DNA of 45,933 bases from assembly GCA_009886115.1 (NCBI GenBank), contig VFJJ01000035.1, forward strand, positions 1-45,933, written 5' to 3'. The notes below the pieces were generated by a model. That model made no database searches. It saw nothing but the letters and a program-made list of their open reading frames with translations, and was not told the origin of the DNA. The stretch is from Actinomycetota bacterium. GTDB taxonomy: Bacteria > Actinomycetota > Acidimicrobiia > IMCC26256 > VFJJ01. Made by a program: the position numbers and the translations under genes. Positions 8,499 through 19,073 of this stretch are shown here, piece after piece. Every line of letters begins with the position of its first letter. Position 1 is the first letter of the stretch.

Positions 8499-8543
8499 GT
8501 CGTCTCAGGGGAACACTTCGGAGAACCCACGCGTGGAGGACTG

Positions 8544-10313
8544 ATGAAGCTCACCGGTGCCCAGGCACTCATCAAGAGCCTCGAGATGGAACAGGTCGAG
8601 GTCATGTTCGGCCTTCCGGGCGGGGCGATCCTGCCCGTCTACGACCCGATCCTCGATTCGTCGATCCGTCACGTGCTCGTGCGCCACGAGCAGGGCGCTG
8701 GCCACATGGCCGAGGGCTACGCCCACGCCACCGGCCGCCCCGGCGTGTGCATCGTCACGTCGGGCCCGGGCGCGACCAACATCGTCACGCCGCTGGCCGA
8801 CGCGTACATGGACTCGATCCCCATGGTCGCGATCACCGGCCAGGTCGCCACCCACGCCATCGGTACCGACGCCTTCCAGGAGTGCGACACCACGGGCATC
8901 ACGATGCCCGTCACCAAGCACAACTGGCTCGTGACCGACGTCGACGACATCCCCCGCATCGTCCGCGAGGCATTCCACGTCGCCACGACCGGTCGCCCCG
9001 GGCCCGTCCTCATCGACGTGCCGAAGAACATCAGCAACGCACAGATGGACTGGTACTGGCCCGACGGCGTCGACCTGCCGGGCTACAAGCCCACCGTCAC
9101 CGGCCATCCCCGCATGATCAAGGAAGCGGCGCTGGCCATCATGGCGGCGGAGCGCCCGATCATCTACGCCGGCGGCGGCATCCTCAAGGCGCGCGCCGCC
9201 GAGGCCTTGCGGGAGCTGGCCGAGCTCACCGGCATCCACGTGGTCACGACCCTGATGGCCCGGGGGGCTTTCCCCGACGATCATCCGCTGTGCCTGGGCA
9301 TGCCCGGCATGCACGGCTCGTACACGGCCGTCATGTCGATGCAGCGGTCCGATCTGCTCATCGCCCTGGGATCGCGATTCGACGACCGGGTCACCGGCCA
9401 GGTCTCGAGCTTCGCCCCCGACGCGAAGATCATCCACTGCGACATCGACCCGGCCGAGCTGGGCAAGGTCCGCCGACCCGACGTCCCCATCGTCGGCGAC
9501 TGCCGGCTCGTGATCGAGGCGCTCGTCAAGGCGGTCAAGCACGAGATCGCCAAGCTTCCGGCCGGTTCGCCGGGCCGGGGCGACACGACGGAGTGGGACG
9601 GGCTGCTGAGCGAGTGGCGGGTCAGCTATCCCTTCCGCTACCAGCAAGAGGCCGACGGACCGCTCAAGCCCCAGTTCTGCATCGAGCAACTGCGCGACCG
9701 GTCGCCGTCCGACACGATCGTCGCGGCCGGCGTGGGCCAGCACCAGATGTGGGCGTCGCAGTTCTGGAGGTTCAACCATCCCTACACCTGGATCAACTCC
9801 GGAGGCTTGGGCACCATGGGGTTCGCGGTGCCCGCCGCCATCGGGGCCAAGGTGGGTCGACCCGACAAGATGGTCTGGGCGATCGACGGCGACGGGTGCT
9901 TCCAGATGACCGCCCAGGAGCTCGTGACGGCCTCGGCCGAACGCATCCCCGTGAAGATCGCCATCCTCAACAACGCCTACCTCGGGATGGTGCGCCAGTG
10001 GCAGGAGCTCTTCTACGAGGAGCGCTACAGCGAGGTGTACCTCTCGCCCGACCTCCCCGACTACGTGAAGTGGTCGGAGGCCATGGGGTGCGTGGCCTTC
10101 CGGGTCGACTCGCCCGAGGACGTGGGTCCGACGATCGACAAGGCCAACGAGATCGACGACCGTCCCGTCGTCATCGACTTCCGGGTCGACTACCGCGAGA
10201 AGGTGTATCCCATGGTGCCCGCGGGCGGCTCGAACGACAGCCTGATCCTCGGGCCCTGGGCCGAGATGTCGGCCGACGACCGCAAGGCCGCTGGCGATCC
10301 CAACGCCGTCTGA
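8544..10313 (+). CDS. ilvB: Acetolactate synthase large subunit (acetohydroxyacid synthase)
   Basis: Catalytic subunit of the first common step of Val/Leu/Ile synthesis: condenses two pyruvates to acetolactate, or pyruvate with 2-ketobutyrate to acetohydroxybutyrate, with ThDP, Mg and FAD. 589 residues, usual length. Glu49 in [14 protein letters not shown] is the ThDP-activating glutamate. GDG at 449-451 and NN at 476-477 form the ThDP/Mg motif. The central FAD-binding domain contains [10 protein letters not shown]. Start ATG 8544 follows GGAGGA with only 3-4 bases between, a tight but usable spacing. First gene of ilvB-ilvN-ilvC, probably controlled by the leader at 8408-8498. Confidence 0.97.
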   Translation: MKLTGAQALIKSLEMEQVEVMFGLPGGAILPVYDPILDSSIRHVLVRHEQGAGHMAEGYAHATGRPGVCIVTSGPGATNIVTPLADAYMDSIPMVAITGQVATHAIGTDAFQECDTTGITMPVTKHNWLVTDVDDIPRIVREAFHVATTGRPGPVLIDVPKNISNAQMDWYWPDGVDLPGYKPTVTGHPRMIKEAALAIMAAERPIIYAGGGILKARAAEALRELAELTGIHVVTTLMARGAFPDDHPLCLGMPGMHGSYTAVMSMQRSDLLIALGSRFDDRVTGQVSSFAPDAKIIHCDIDPAELGKVRRPDVPIVGDCRLVIEALVKAVKHEIAKLPAGSPGRGDTTEWDGLLSEWRVSYPFRYQQEADGPLKPQFCIEQLRDRSPSDTIVAAGVGQHQMWASQFWRFNHPYTWINSGGLGTMGFAVPAAIGAKVGRPDKMVWAIDGDGCFQMTAQELVTASAERIPVKIAILNNAYLGMVRQWQELFYEERYSEVYLSPDLPDYVKWSEAMGCVAFRVDSPEDVGPTIDKANEIDDRPVVIDFRVDYREKVYPMVPAGGSNDSLILGPWAEMSADDRKAAGDPNAV

Positions 10314-10339
10314 TACGGCACGAGACAGGACCCGTCCCG

Positions 10340-11981
<1,642 letters not shown>

Positions 11982-12674
11982 GTGTTCGGGGCGGCTGAAT
12001 CTCCCGTGCGGCCGATCCGGGCGAACGACGTCGCACACGTGACGGGCGGGCGCGTCGTTGGCGTCCTCGGCGCAGGGCTGGCCGGATACCTGATCGGCAC
12101 GTTCCCGTCGGCCGATGTCGCGGCCCGGGTGGCGTCGAGGGGTGAGGTCGACCTGCGCGAGCACGGCTCGGGGAACCCGGGAGGGCTCAACGCGGCCCGG
12201 GTCCTGGGCAAGCGGTGGGGCGCAGCCGTGATGGCCGCCGACATCGCCAAAGGCGCCGCTGCGTCGGGGGTAGGGCGCCGCCTCGGTGGCGACACCGGTT
12301 CGTACCTGGCCGGAACCGCCTCGGTCGCCGGTCATATCTGGCCGGTGTGGAACGGGTTCCGAGGCGGCAAGGGTGTGGCGGCCGCTGCGGGTTCGTGCCT
12401 CATGAACTTCCCGCCGTACTTCCCCGTCGACCTGGCCATCGCCGCGGGTGGGGCCCGAACCTCGGGAAGCTCCGAGCGGGCGATCCAGGTCGCCGCGGTC
12501 ACCTGGACCGCCGCGGCTGTCGTGTGGTGGAGGCGATGCCTGCCCAACGGGTGGGGGCCCCGCCCCACGGTGGCGCTGCCGCTGTCGACGGCTGCAACCT
12601 CGGTCATGGTCGTCGTGAAGTTCAGGGCCGCCCGCCTGGCCGCAGCGAGGGACGGCGTCACGCCTGTGTCGTGA
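11982..12674 (+). CDS. PlsY-like acyl-phosphate glycerol-3-phosphate acyltransferase family protein
   Basis: A multi-pass membrane protein of 230 residues with the three PlsY motifs: GSGNPGGLNAARVLG (motif 1), DIAKGAA (motif 2) and GHIWPVWNGFRGGKGVA (motif 3). PlsY makes lysophosphatidate from acyl-phosphate and glycerol-3-phosphate. Here motif 1 has GGLN where most have GATN, and the region after motif 3 is short and less hydrophobic, so it may be a divergent paralogue. GTG 11982 directly abuts the ilvC stop, suggesting co-transcription with ilvBNC; a GTG shortly downstream could be the true start. The link to branched-chain amino acid synthesis may reflect supply of branched acyl primers, but that is speculation. 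Confidence 0.75.
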   Translation: MFGAAESPVRPIRANDVAHVTGGRVVGVLGAGLAGYLIGTFPSADVAARVASRGEVDLREHGSGNPGGLNAARVLGKRWGAAVMAADIAKGAAASGVGRRLGGDTGSYLAGTASVAGHIWPVWNGFRGGKGVAAAAGSCLMNFPPYFPVDLAIAAGGARTSGSSERAIQVAAVTWTAAAVVWWRRCLPNGWGPRPTVALPLSTAATSVMVVVKFRAARLAAARDGVTPVS

Positions 12675-12682
12675 ATGTGGGA

Positions 12683-12703
12683 ATTGCGGTTAAGTTCCGC
12701 AAT
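12683..12703. promoter_or_regulatory. Inverted repeat before the diguanylate cyclase gene
   Basis: ATTGCGG (12683-12689) and CCGCAAT (12697-12703) are perfect inverted arms separated by TTAAGTT. It lies about 20 bases before the ATG at 12725 in a 50-base gap, and is locally AT-richer than its surroundings. Candidate operator or RNA hairpin; no known regulator matched. Confidence 0.4.
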
Positions 12704-12724
12704 GCCCGATGTCGATGAAGGGGA

Positions 12725-14284
12725 ATGCACCCGGTCGTCTCCCGAGCGCTCTCGCTCATCGAGGATCTGTTCTTCGGTCGTCCGGGGACCGATCCGCGAG
12801 CCAGCGCCGGCCGCCTGGCCGGGACCCTCTACATCGGCGGCGCGCTGGTCGTGGTCTCCACCGTGTGGACCCTGCCCGCCTCGGTCGATCGTCTCGACCT
12901 GACCCTGATCGCCGGTGCAGGACTGCTGATCGGCCTGGTCGTGCGGCTGCTGCCCTGGGAACACTGGCCGGACCGGGCGATCTGGTCCCTCCCCATCGGG
13001 ACCCTCGCCGGTATGGCGACGGCCGCTCGGTTCGAACCCGCGGCCGTGGGTCACTACCTGGCGTTCAACGCGCTCGTGTCGATGTTCGTCGGTCTCACCC
13101 GTAGACCCGGAGCGGCGCTGACGGTCGCACCGCTGGGCTTGGGCACCTACCTGTTCGTCGCCGGATCAGCAGGTCAGCGACACTTGGCGGGCCTGGTGAT
13201 CCAGACCCTGGTCGCCGTGGCGATCGGCGAGATCCTGGCCCTGGCCATCGCTCGCCACTCCCGGACCGGACGGGACATGGCCGCGCTCCTCGACGCTGCG
13301 GTCACGCTGGGAGCCGCGACGACCGAACGGGAGGCGGCCGCTGCCATCACCTCGGTGCTGCGTGATCTCCTCGGAGCCGACGCCGTCACCTTGTGGAGAT
13401 CACCCGAGGGCGCCGATCCGATCGGCGGCCCGTTCGTGCTCGAAGGTGAGTCCCGGGCGGTGATCCACCTCGGCAGGGACCTCACGGACTGGGCCGCTGA
13501 TCCGCCGGAGCAGGGCATTCGGGCAGCCATGGCGACGGGTCGGATGATCCATGTCGGCGACGCGGCGTCGTCGCGCTTCCCGACGGTCACTCTCGATGGA
13601 ACGCCGGCCGCCTCGGTGCTGTACCTGCCGCTGCGCAACGGGCCTGTCATCGCCGGGGCTGTCGTCGCCAGCTGGCGCCAGCGGCACCGTCGTCTCGACG
13701 CGTTCGTCCATCGGGCGCTCGAGCTCCTCGCACCCGAGGCGGGGCGGGCGCTCAGCCGGCTCCGGGTCACGACGAACCTGGCCCGGGCGGCCGAAACCGA
13801 TCCGGTGACGGGCCTGCTCAACCGCCGAGCGTTCGACCGGGCGCTGTCGGGCCTGGCCGCCGGTGACGCGCTGGCGATCATCGACCTCGATCACTTCAAG
13901 GCGGTGAACGACCGCTTCGGGCACGCCGAGGGCGACGTGCTGTTGGCCCGGTTCGGCGAGGCCATCGCCCAGGTCGTGCGGCGGGGCGACCTCGCCATCC
14001 GCTACGGCGGCGAGGAGTTCGCCATCGTGCTGAGCGCCGCTGGTCAGCACGGCGTCGAGCTGGTCATGTCGCGGCTCCAGCGGGAGTGGCGGGCCACGAG
14101 CCCGCTCGCCACCTTCTCGGCCGGCGTGGCCGTTCGTGAGGCCGACGAGGACCCGGCCGGGGTCTTTCTCCGAGCCGACGCTGCGCTCTACGAGGCCAAG
14201 CGCGGGGGACGCGATCGCGTCGAGCATGCCCGGACACTCGTGCTACCCAATGGGGCTCGTGAGGCCACCGATGTTGGGAGATGA
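12725..14284 (+). CDS. Membrane-bound diguanylate cyclase (GAF-GGDEF)
   Basis: Makes the second messenger cyclic di-GMP from two GTP. 519 residues: about six N-terminal membrane helices (res ~30-175), a GAF-like sensor (~185-345), then a GGDEF domain. The active site is GGEEF at 428-432, and D.DHFKAVND.FGHAEGD gives the metal and GTP-binding residues. RRGD at 419-422, five residues before GGEEF, matches the RxxD inhibitory I-site, so product feedback is likely. No EAL or HD-GYP phosphodiesterase domain is present. ATG 12725 is preceded at very close range by AAGGGG. Upstream lies an inverted repeat. The signal sensed is unknown. Confidence 0.92.
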   Translation: MHPVVSRALSLIEDLFFGRPGTDPRASAGRLAGTLYIGGALVVVSTVWTLPASVDRLDLTLIAGAGLLIGLVVRLLPWEHWPDRAIWSLPIGTLAGMATAARFEPAAVGHYLAFNALVSMFVGLTRRPGAALTVAPLGLGTYLFVAGSAGQRHLAGLVIQTLVAVAIGEILALAIARHSRTGRDMAALLDAAVTLGAATTEREAAAAITSVLRDLLGADAVTLWRSPEGADPIGGPFVLEGESRAVIHLGRDLTDWAADPPEQGIRAAMATGRMIHVGDAASSRFPTVTLDGTPAASVLYLPLRNGPVIAGAVVASWRQRHRRLDAFVHRALELLAPEAGRALSRLRVTTNLARAAETDPVTGLLNRRAFDRALSGLAAGDALAIIDLDHFKAVNDRFGHAEGDVLLARFGEAIAQVVRRGDLAIRYGGEEFAIVLSAAGQHGVELVMSRLQREWRATSPLATFSAGVAVREADEDPAGVFLRADAALYEAKRGGRDRVEHARTLVLPNGAREATDVGR

Positions 14285-14420
14285 CCCATTCTCACCCTCA
14301 GGGACGACTTTAGCGACATGGGGGGTTCGCGCACTACGTACCGTGTCGGGGTAGTCTGCACCTAGAGCGGTTGGCACGAGACCAGCACCTTCGGGGGAGG
14401 GTGGGTCCAAAACGGCCGAC

Positions 14421-14427
14421 GGAGGAG
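14421..14427 (+). promoter_or_regulatory. Ribosome binding site (GGAGGAG) fixing GTG 14436
   Basis: GGAGGAG, 8 bases before GTG 14436. This strong site decides the start of the regulator gene. A TAGTCT further upstream (near 14352) may be its -10 box, giving an untranslated leader of about 70 bases. Confidence 0.6.
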
Positions 14428-14435
14428 CACACAAG

Positions 14436-15296
14436 GTGGACCGGAACGATCATGTTGTCGAGTTGGCGCCCAGCGTGGTCGCTGACGAGGTGGCAGAGAC
14501 CAGGATCGACTTTCGCATGGCCGACGTCGCCGTCCGGCTCGGTATCAGCGAGCGGACGTTGGCCCGGTACTTCGGGGGGCGTGACGGTCTCGTCCGGGAG
14601 GTCGCGTCGATCCGTGACGCGGCATACGTTCGGCGACTCGCCGGGGCCACCGGTGGACCGGCCGATGTGCTCGCTACGGCCATGGAGGCCTCGCGATCCG
14701 ACACATCGCACGTCCCGCTGATGCGCCTGGCCGAGCAGGTCGAGGCGGGATCGCCAGCGGCGGTCGATCGGGCGCGACGTGTCGGGTACACCGACGTCTC
14801 CGACACCCTGGCCCGGACCGTCAGCGGTCTCTCCAGCGACCACCTGGCGCTGGGCCTGATCGCCTTGACGGTCTTCCCGCTCGCGTTCCCGCGCTGGTCC
14901 GAGACGATCACCGGGAGCGACCCGCGCAGCGACGAGTTCCGCACCGCCCACGACGGGTTCCTGGTCGAGGCCTGTGCGCGCCTCTCGGGCGCCTCCGGTG
15001 TCTCGGGCGAGGGAGCCGCGCTGACCGCGCTGGCTGTGCCCGCCGCGCTGTCGCCGTCGTCGTCGAGCGGGCTCCAGGTCGACCTCGACGACCGGGACAT
15101 CGACCTGACGAACGTCCACACCACCGCCGAGCTTCCGCTCTCGAGGGCCGCCGCCACCGTCATCGAGCACGCCAAGGGCATCGCTGAGCTCGCCGGTGCA
15201 TCCGAGCTCGCTCCGGCGCACCTGTTCAAGGCGCTGCGAGCGCTGGCGCCGGGCCTCGTCGACCGGTCGATGACCGCGACGGTCGATCTCGACTGA
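14436..15296 (+). CDS. TetR-type regulator with a C-terminal Clp-N-like segment
   Basis: A 286-residue protein. Residues ~27-57 form a TetR-type helix-turn-helix (MADVAVRLGISERTLARYFG, then GRDGLVREV). A helical middle domain (~60-185) would be the ligand/dimer domain. After an acidic, Ser-rich linker (~200-225), residues ~230-275 read LSRAAATVIEHAKGIAELAG...LAPAHLFKAL. This resembles half of a Clp R/N domain (A..v...A...A......g.eHL..AL), which binds adaptors or substrates in ClpA/ClpC. A TetR domain joined to such a segment is unusual. No ligand or target can be named. Convergent with the flavin reductase, 17 bases apart. Confidence 0.72.
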   Translation: MDRNDHVVELAPSVVADEVAETRIDFRMADVAVRLGISERTLARYFGGRDGLVREVASIRDAAYVRRLAGATGGPADVLATAMEASRSDTSHVPLMRLAEQVEAGSPAAVDRARRVGYTDVSDTLARTVSGLSSDHLALGLIALTVFPLAFPRWSETITGSDPRSDEFRTAHDGFLVEACARLSGASGVSGEGAALTALAVPAALSPSSSSGLQVDLDDRDIDLTNVHTTAELPLSRAAATVIEHAKGIAELAGASELAPAHLFKALRALAPGLVDRSMTATVDLD

Positions 15297-15313
15297 AGGG
15301 AACGAAGCCCCGC

Positions 15314-15913
<600 letters not shown>

Positions 15914-16006
15914 GGTGGGAGGCTACGCGGCCGTTCGGCCGCTCGGGTGGGACACCGCTTTGCTTGGGGGCCCCGCGCGGGACTACACCCGCGCCGGCGT
16001 GGTTCC

Positions 16007-16029
16007 CGGTGGGCATGAGGTGCCCACCG
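16007..16029. promoter_or_regulatory. Perfect hairpin in the divergent gap 15914-16073
   Basis: CGGTGGGCA pairs with TGCCCACCG across the loop TGAGG. It lies between the divergent flavin reductase and glycosyltransferase genes, so it is more likely an operator or RNA structure than a terminator. Confidence 0.4.
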
Positions 16030-16073
16030 CATCACCCATGGCCGATCGGTGACCACCCTCGAGCACGGAGCAG

Positions 16074-17687
16074 GTGAAGGAGATCGTCGGCATCATGGTG
16101 GAATCGGACGAGGCTCGATCGTTGGGGCCTGGCGCGCGCCACCTGCTGCTGGTCGCCGGCGCCGTGGCGGTCGTGGTGTCGATGGGATCCATGGTCGCGG
16201 TCGGATCTGCGCTGTGGCTCGACGAGGCCCTCTCGGTCGAGATCGCGCGTCTGCCCCTCGGAGATCTCGAGCAGGCGCTGAGGATCGACGGGGCCCCGCC
16301 GCTGTACTACGTGCTGCTCCACGCCTGGATGTCGATCTTCGGCGACGGCGACACGGCGGTCAGGGGCCTGTCGGCCGTCTTCGCCGTCGGCACCCTGCCC
16401 CTGGCGTGGTACGCCGGCCGCCGCATCGGCGGAGCCTCGGGGGCGGTCGCCGCGGTGCTGGTGTTCGCCACCTCGCCGTACCTCGTTCGATACGGGTCCG
16501 AGACCCGCATGTACTCCGCAGTGATCTTCCTGGTGGTCGCCGGGTACCTCGCCATCGTGCGGGCGTGGGAGCGACCGTCGTCATACGGTCGGCTTGCCCT
16601 GCTCGGCGCGATCTGCGGGCTGCTCGTGCTCACGCAGTACTGGGCGCTCTACCTGTTGCTGGCCACGGGGCTCGTGCTCGTCCGCGCCGCGTGGCGCCCC
16701 CGGGAGCCGGCGCTTCGGCGCACCGCCGTCCGGGTGCTCGCAGCCGCGGTGATCGGCTCCGTCGTCTTCATGGCGCCGTGGCTGCCGACGTTCCTCTACC
16801 AGCGGGCGCACACGGGTACGCCCTGGGGACGCCCGGTCCAGCCCTTCCAGGCGTTCATCGACAGCATCACCGACTTCGGGGGTCCCGGCGGGGTCATCAA
16901 GCCCCAGGACACCACGCTCGGAATCATCCTGCTCCTGCTCGGGGTGGTGGCGTTGTTCGCCGTGGGGATCGACGGCCGACGGCTGGAGGTCGACCTCCGG
17001 ACCCGGCCCGCAGCCCGTCCGCTCGCGTTCGTCGCCACGGCCACGCTGACCATCGGCGTCGTGCTGGGGCGCGTCTCGGGGGTGGCCTTCCAGCCCCGCT
17101 ACGCAGCGGTGATCTTCCCGCTGTTCCTGCTGCTCGTGGTGATGGGGCTCATGCAGCTCCGTGACGAGCCGATCCGAGCCGGGGTGCTCGCTGTCGTCGT
17201 CGCCATGGGGCTCTTCGGCGTGGGCCGCAACCTCGTCGTCGACCGGACCCAGGCCGCCGAGCTCGCCGCGGCGATCAATCGTGACGCCGTCCCCGGCGAC
17301 GTGGTCGTGTACTGCCCCGACCAGCTCGGTCCCGACACGCATCGCCTCATCGACGACGAGCTGATCGCCGGGGGACTCGTCGAGGTCACGTTCCCTGACC
17401 TCGAGCCGCCGACCCGCATCAACTGGGTCAGGTACGCCGAGCGCAACGCCATCGGTGGCGAGGCCGTCGCCGCCGTCGCCCAGCGGGTCGTCGAGCGGGC
17501 CACCCCGACCGGTGCCGTCTGGCTCGTGTGGAACCCGACCTACAAGCACCTCGAGGGTCGCTGCGAGCAACTGATCGACGGGCTCAACGCGCAACGCCCG
17601 GGCCTCGAGCAGCGGATCGTGGGCGCCGACACGGCGCTCTACGAGAACGCATACCTGTACCGCTGGGCTCCGGTGACGGTTCCGTGA
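16074..17687 (+). CDS. GT-C fold glycosyltransferase (ArnT/GT39-like) membrane protein
   Basis: A 537-residue polytopic membrane protein of the GT-C superfamily, which uses polyprenyl-phosphate sugars outside the membrane. The first outer loop carries the acidic WLDEALSVEIAR motif (res ~47-59) typical of GT39/ArnT-like enzymes. APPLYYVLLHAW follows. About 10-11 helices extend to ~390, and a ~150-residue soluble outer domain at the C-terminus ends in YLYRWAPV. Sugar and acceptor are unknown. The start may be GTG 16074 or ATG 16095 (AAGGAG 12 bases upstream). It overlaps the next gene by GTGA, so the two are translationally coupled. First gene of the envelope-glycan region. Confidence 0.85.
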   Translation: MKEIVGIMVESDEARSLGPGARHLLLVAGAVAVVVSMGSMVAVGSALWLDEALSVEIARLPLGDLEQALRIDGAPPLYYVLLHAWMSIFGDGDTAVRGLSAVFAVGTLPLAWYAGRRIGGASGAVAAVLVFATSPYLVRYGSETRMYSAVIFLVVAGYLAIVRAWERPSSYGRLALLGAICGLLVLTQYWALYLLLATGLVLVRAAWRPREPALRRTAVRVLAAAVIGSVVFMAPWLPTFLYQRAHTGTPWGRPVQPFQAFIDSITDFGGPGGVIKPQDTTLGIILLLLGVVALFAVGIDGRRLEVDLRTRPAARPLAFVATATLTIGVVLGRVSGVAFQPRYAAVIFPLFLLLVVMGLMQLRDEPIRAGVLAVVVAMGLFGVGRNLVVDRTQAAELAAAINRDAVPGDVVVYCPDQLGPDTHRLIDDELIAGGLVEVTFPDLEPPTRINWVRYAERNAIGGEAVAAVAQRVVERATPTGAVWLVWNPTYKHLEGRCEQLIDGLNAQRPGLEQRIVGADTALYENAYLYRWAPVTVP

Positions 17688-18928
17688 GCCTCGTCGCCGG
17701 GGTGATCCGACGCGCGAGGGTCCGGGCTCGCGCCCGTGTCGTCGCCTTCGTGCACGAGCGGGCGCCGGAGCTCCCGGGCGCGTCGGCGCCGAGGCGGTCC
17801 TGGAAGTGCGACGCCCGGGCCGTCGTGCCGGCCTGGGTGCTCACCCGGTTGGTCGTGCTCGGATCGCTGGGCTTCTCCCACGTCGTCTACAACCGGTTCG
17901 AGGAACAGAACCCGGGCGTCGGGCTCCGGGCGCCCGTCCAGCTCCGCGACGGGTTGGTCGCCTGGGACGGCACCTGGTATCGCGACATCGCCGACGGGGG
18001 CTACGAGGCCACGAGCAACGTGCGCGAAGGTCTCCGGTTCTTCCCGCTCTGGCCGGTGCTGGGCAAGGTCTTCTCGTACCCGTTCGGTGGCAACACCAAC
18101 GTGTCGCTCGTGGTGCTCGCCAACGTCATCGCCTTCGCCCTCCTCGTCGTGCTCTACCGGTTCGTGGCCCTCGAACGGGGTGTCGAGCTCGCATCGCGCG
18201 CGGTCTGGTTGCTGTCGATCGCACCGCTGGCCTTCGTGCTCGTGCTGGCCTACAGCGAAGCCCTGTCGATGACCTTGACGGTGCTCTCGTTCTGGGCGCT
18301 GCGGACCCGGCGCTGGCGGTGGGCTGCGCTGTTCGGCTTCTTCGTGGGCCTCACGCGTCCCTTCGGGCTGCTGCTGGCGATCCCGGCGTTCGTCGAAGGC
18401 CTGCGCGGCATCGCCACCTCGGGGTGGCGCGACCGGGCCTGGCGTCTGGTCCCGGCGGTGGCTCCGGCCGTGGGGTGCGGCGTCTATCTCTCATGGGTCA
18501 AGGCCGAGCACGATTCCTTCCTCCTGCCGTTTCGCATCCAGTCGAAGGCGTTCGGCCGGGGCTTCGACTACCCATGGGCCCGTTGGTGGCGGGCGTTCCA
18601 CGACGGTGTCACCGGCAACGTCAACGAGATCCTCCACGCCGGCTGGGTCGTGGTGCTCGTGGTGCTGATCGTGGTGCTGGCCCGGCGCTGGCCGGCCTCG
18701 TACACGTGGTTCTGCGTCGCCGTGCTCCTGGTCGCCGTCAGCGCCGACAACATCAACTCAGCCGAGCGCTACTGCCTCTCGGCGTTCCCGTTCATCCTGG
18801 CGGCGGCCGAGTTGACCGTGAATCCTCGACTCGTCCGATGGCGCCTCGACGTGCTCGTCGCTCCGCTGGCCGTCACCGGCCTCACGGTGTACTCGGTGCT
18901 CACCTTCCTCGGCGGATACGTTCCCTAG
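17684..18928 (+). CDS. PIG-V-like mannosyltransferase family membrane protein
   Basis: A 414-residue GT-C protein. WDGTWYRDIADGGY (94-107) followed by FFPLWP (119-124) is the hallmark of the PIG-V/mannosyltransferase family, in which the aspartate pair is catalytic. About nine or ten helices follow, and SADNINSAERYCLSAFPF near the C-terminus matches the family's last motif. Bacterial members probably move mannose from polyprenyl-phosphate-mannose onto lipids or wall polymers. A polyprenol-phosphate mannose synthase is encoded at 37584-38453, which could supply the donor. The basic 50-residue N-terminus is cytoplasmic. GTG 17684 overlaps the upstream stop. Confidence 0.85.
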   Translation: MSLVAGVIRRARVRARARVVAFVHERAPELPGASAPRRSWKCDARAVVPAWVLTRLVVLGSLGFSHVVYNRFEEQNPGVGLRAPVQLRDGLVAWDGTWYRDIADGGYEATSNVREGLRFFPLWPVLGKVFSYPFGGNTNVSLVVLANVIAFALLVVLYRFVALERGVELASRAVWLLSIAPLAFVLVLAYSEALSMTLTVLSFWALRTRRWRWAALFGFFVGLTRPFGLLLAIPAFVEGLRGIATSGWRDRAWRLVPAVAPAVGCGVYLSWVKAEHDSFLLPFRIQSKAFGRGFDYPWARWWRAFHDGVTGNVNEILHAGWVVVLVVLIVVLARRWPASYTWFCVAVLLVAVSADNINSAERYCLSAFPFILAAAELTVNPRLVRWRLDVLVAPLAVTGLTVYSVLTFLGGYVP

Positions 18929-19011
18929 ACGCGGACACCGTCGCCCGAGCGTGCCCGTGCCGGTTGTGGCGGTTGTGGACGGTGATTCGGGGGTCAGCCT
19001 GGGCGTTCGCG

Positions 19012-19017
19012 TAGCCT
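19012..19017 (+). promoter_or_regulatory. -10 box (TAGCCT) upstream of the flavoprotein gene
   Basis: TAGCCT lies 56 bases before ATG 19074. Unlike many promoters here, it implies a leader of about 50 bases; GAGGAA precedes the start as ribosome binding site. Confidence 0.4.
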
Positions 19018-19073
19018 GATCTCGTTCGCCGCCGCTCCGGTCGGACCCTGAGATCACATCCGAGGAACGCTCC

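Noticed and set aside
12690-12712. FliA/WhiG-type sigma-28 promoter before the diguanylate cyclase (TTAAGTTC ... GCCCGATG)
   Set aside because: The spacing between the two boxes is about 6 bases rather than the expected 11 or so.
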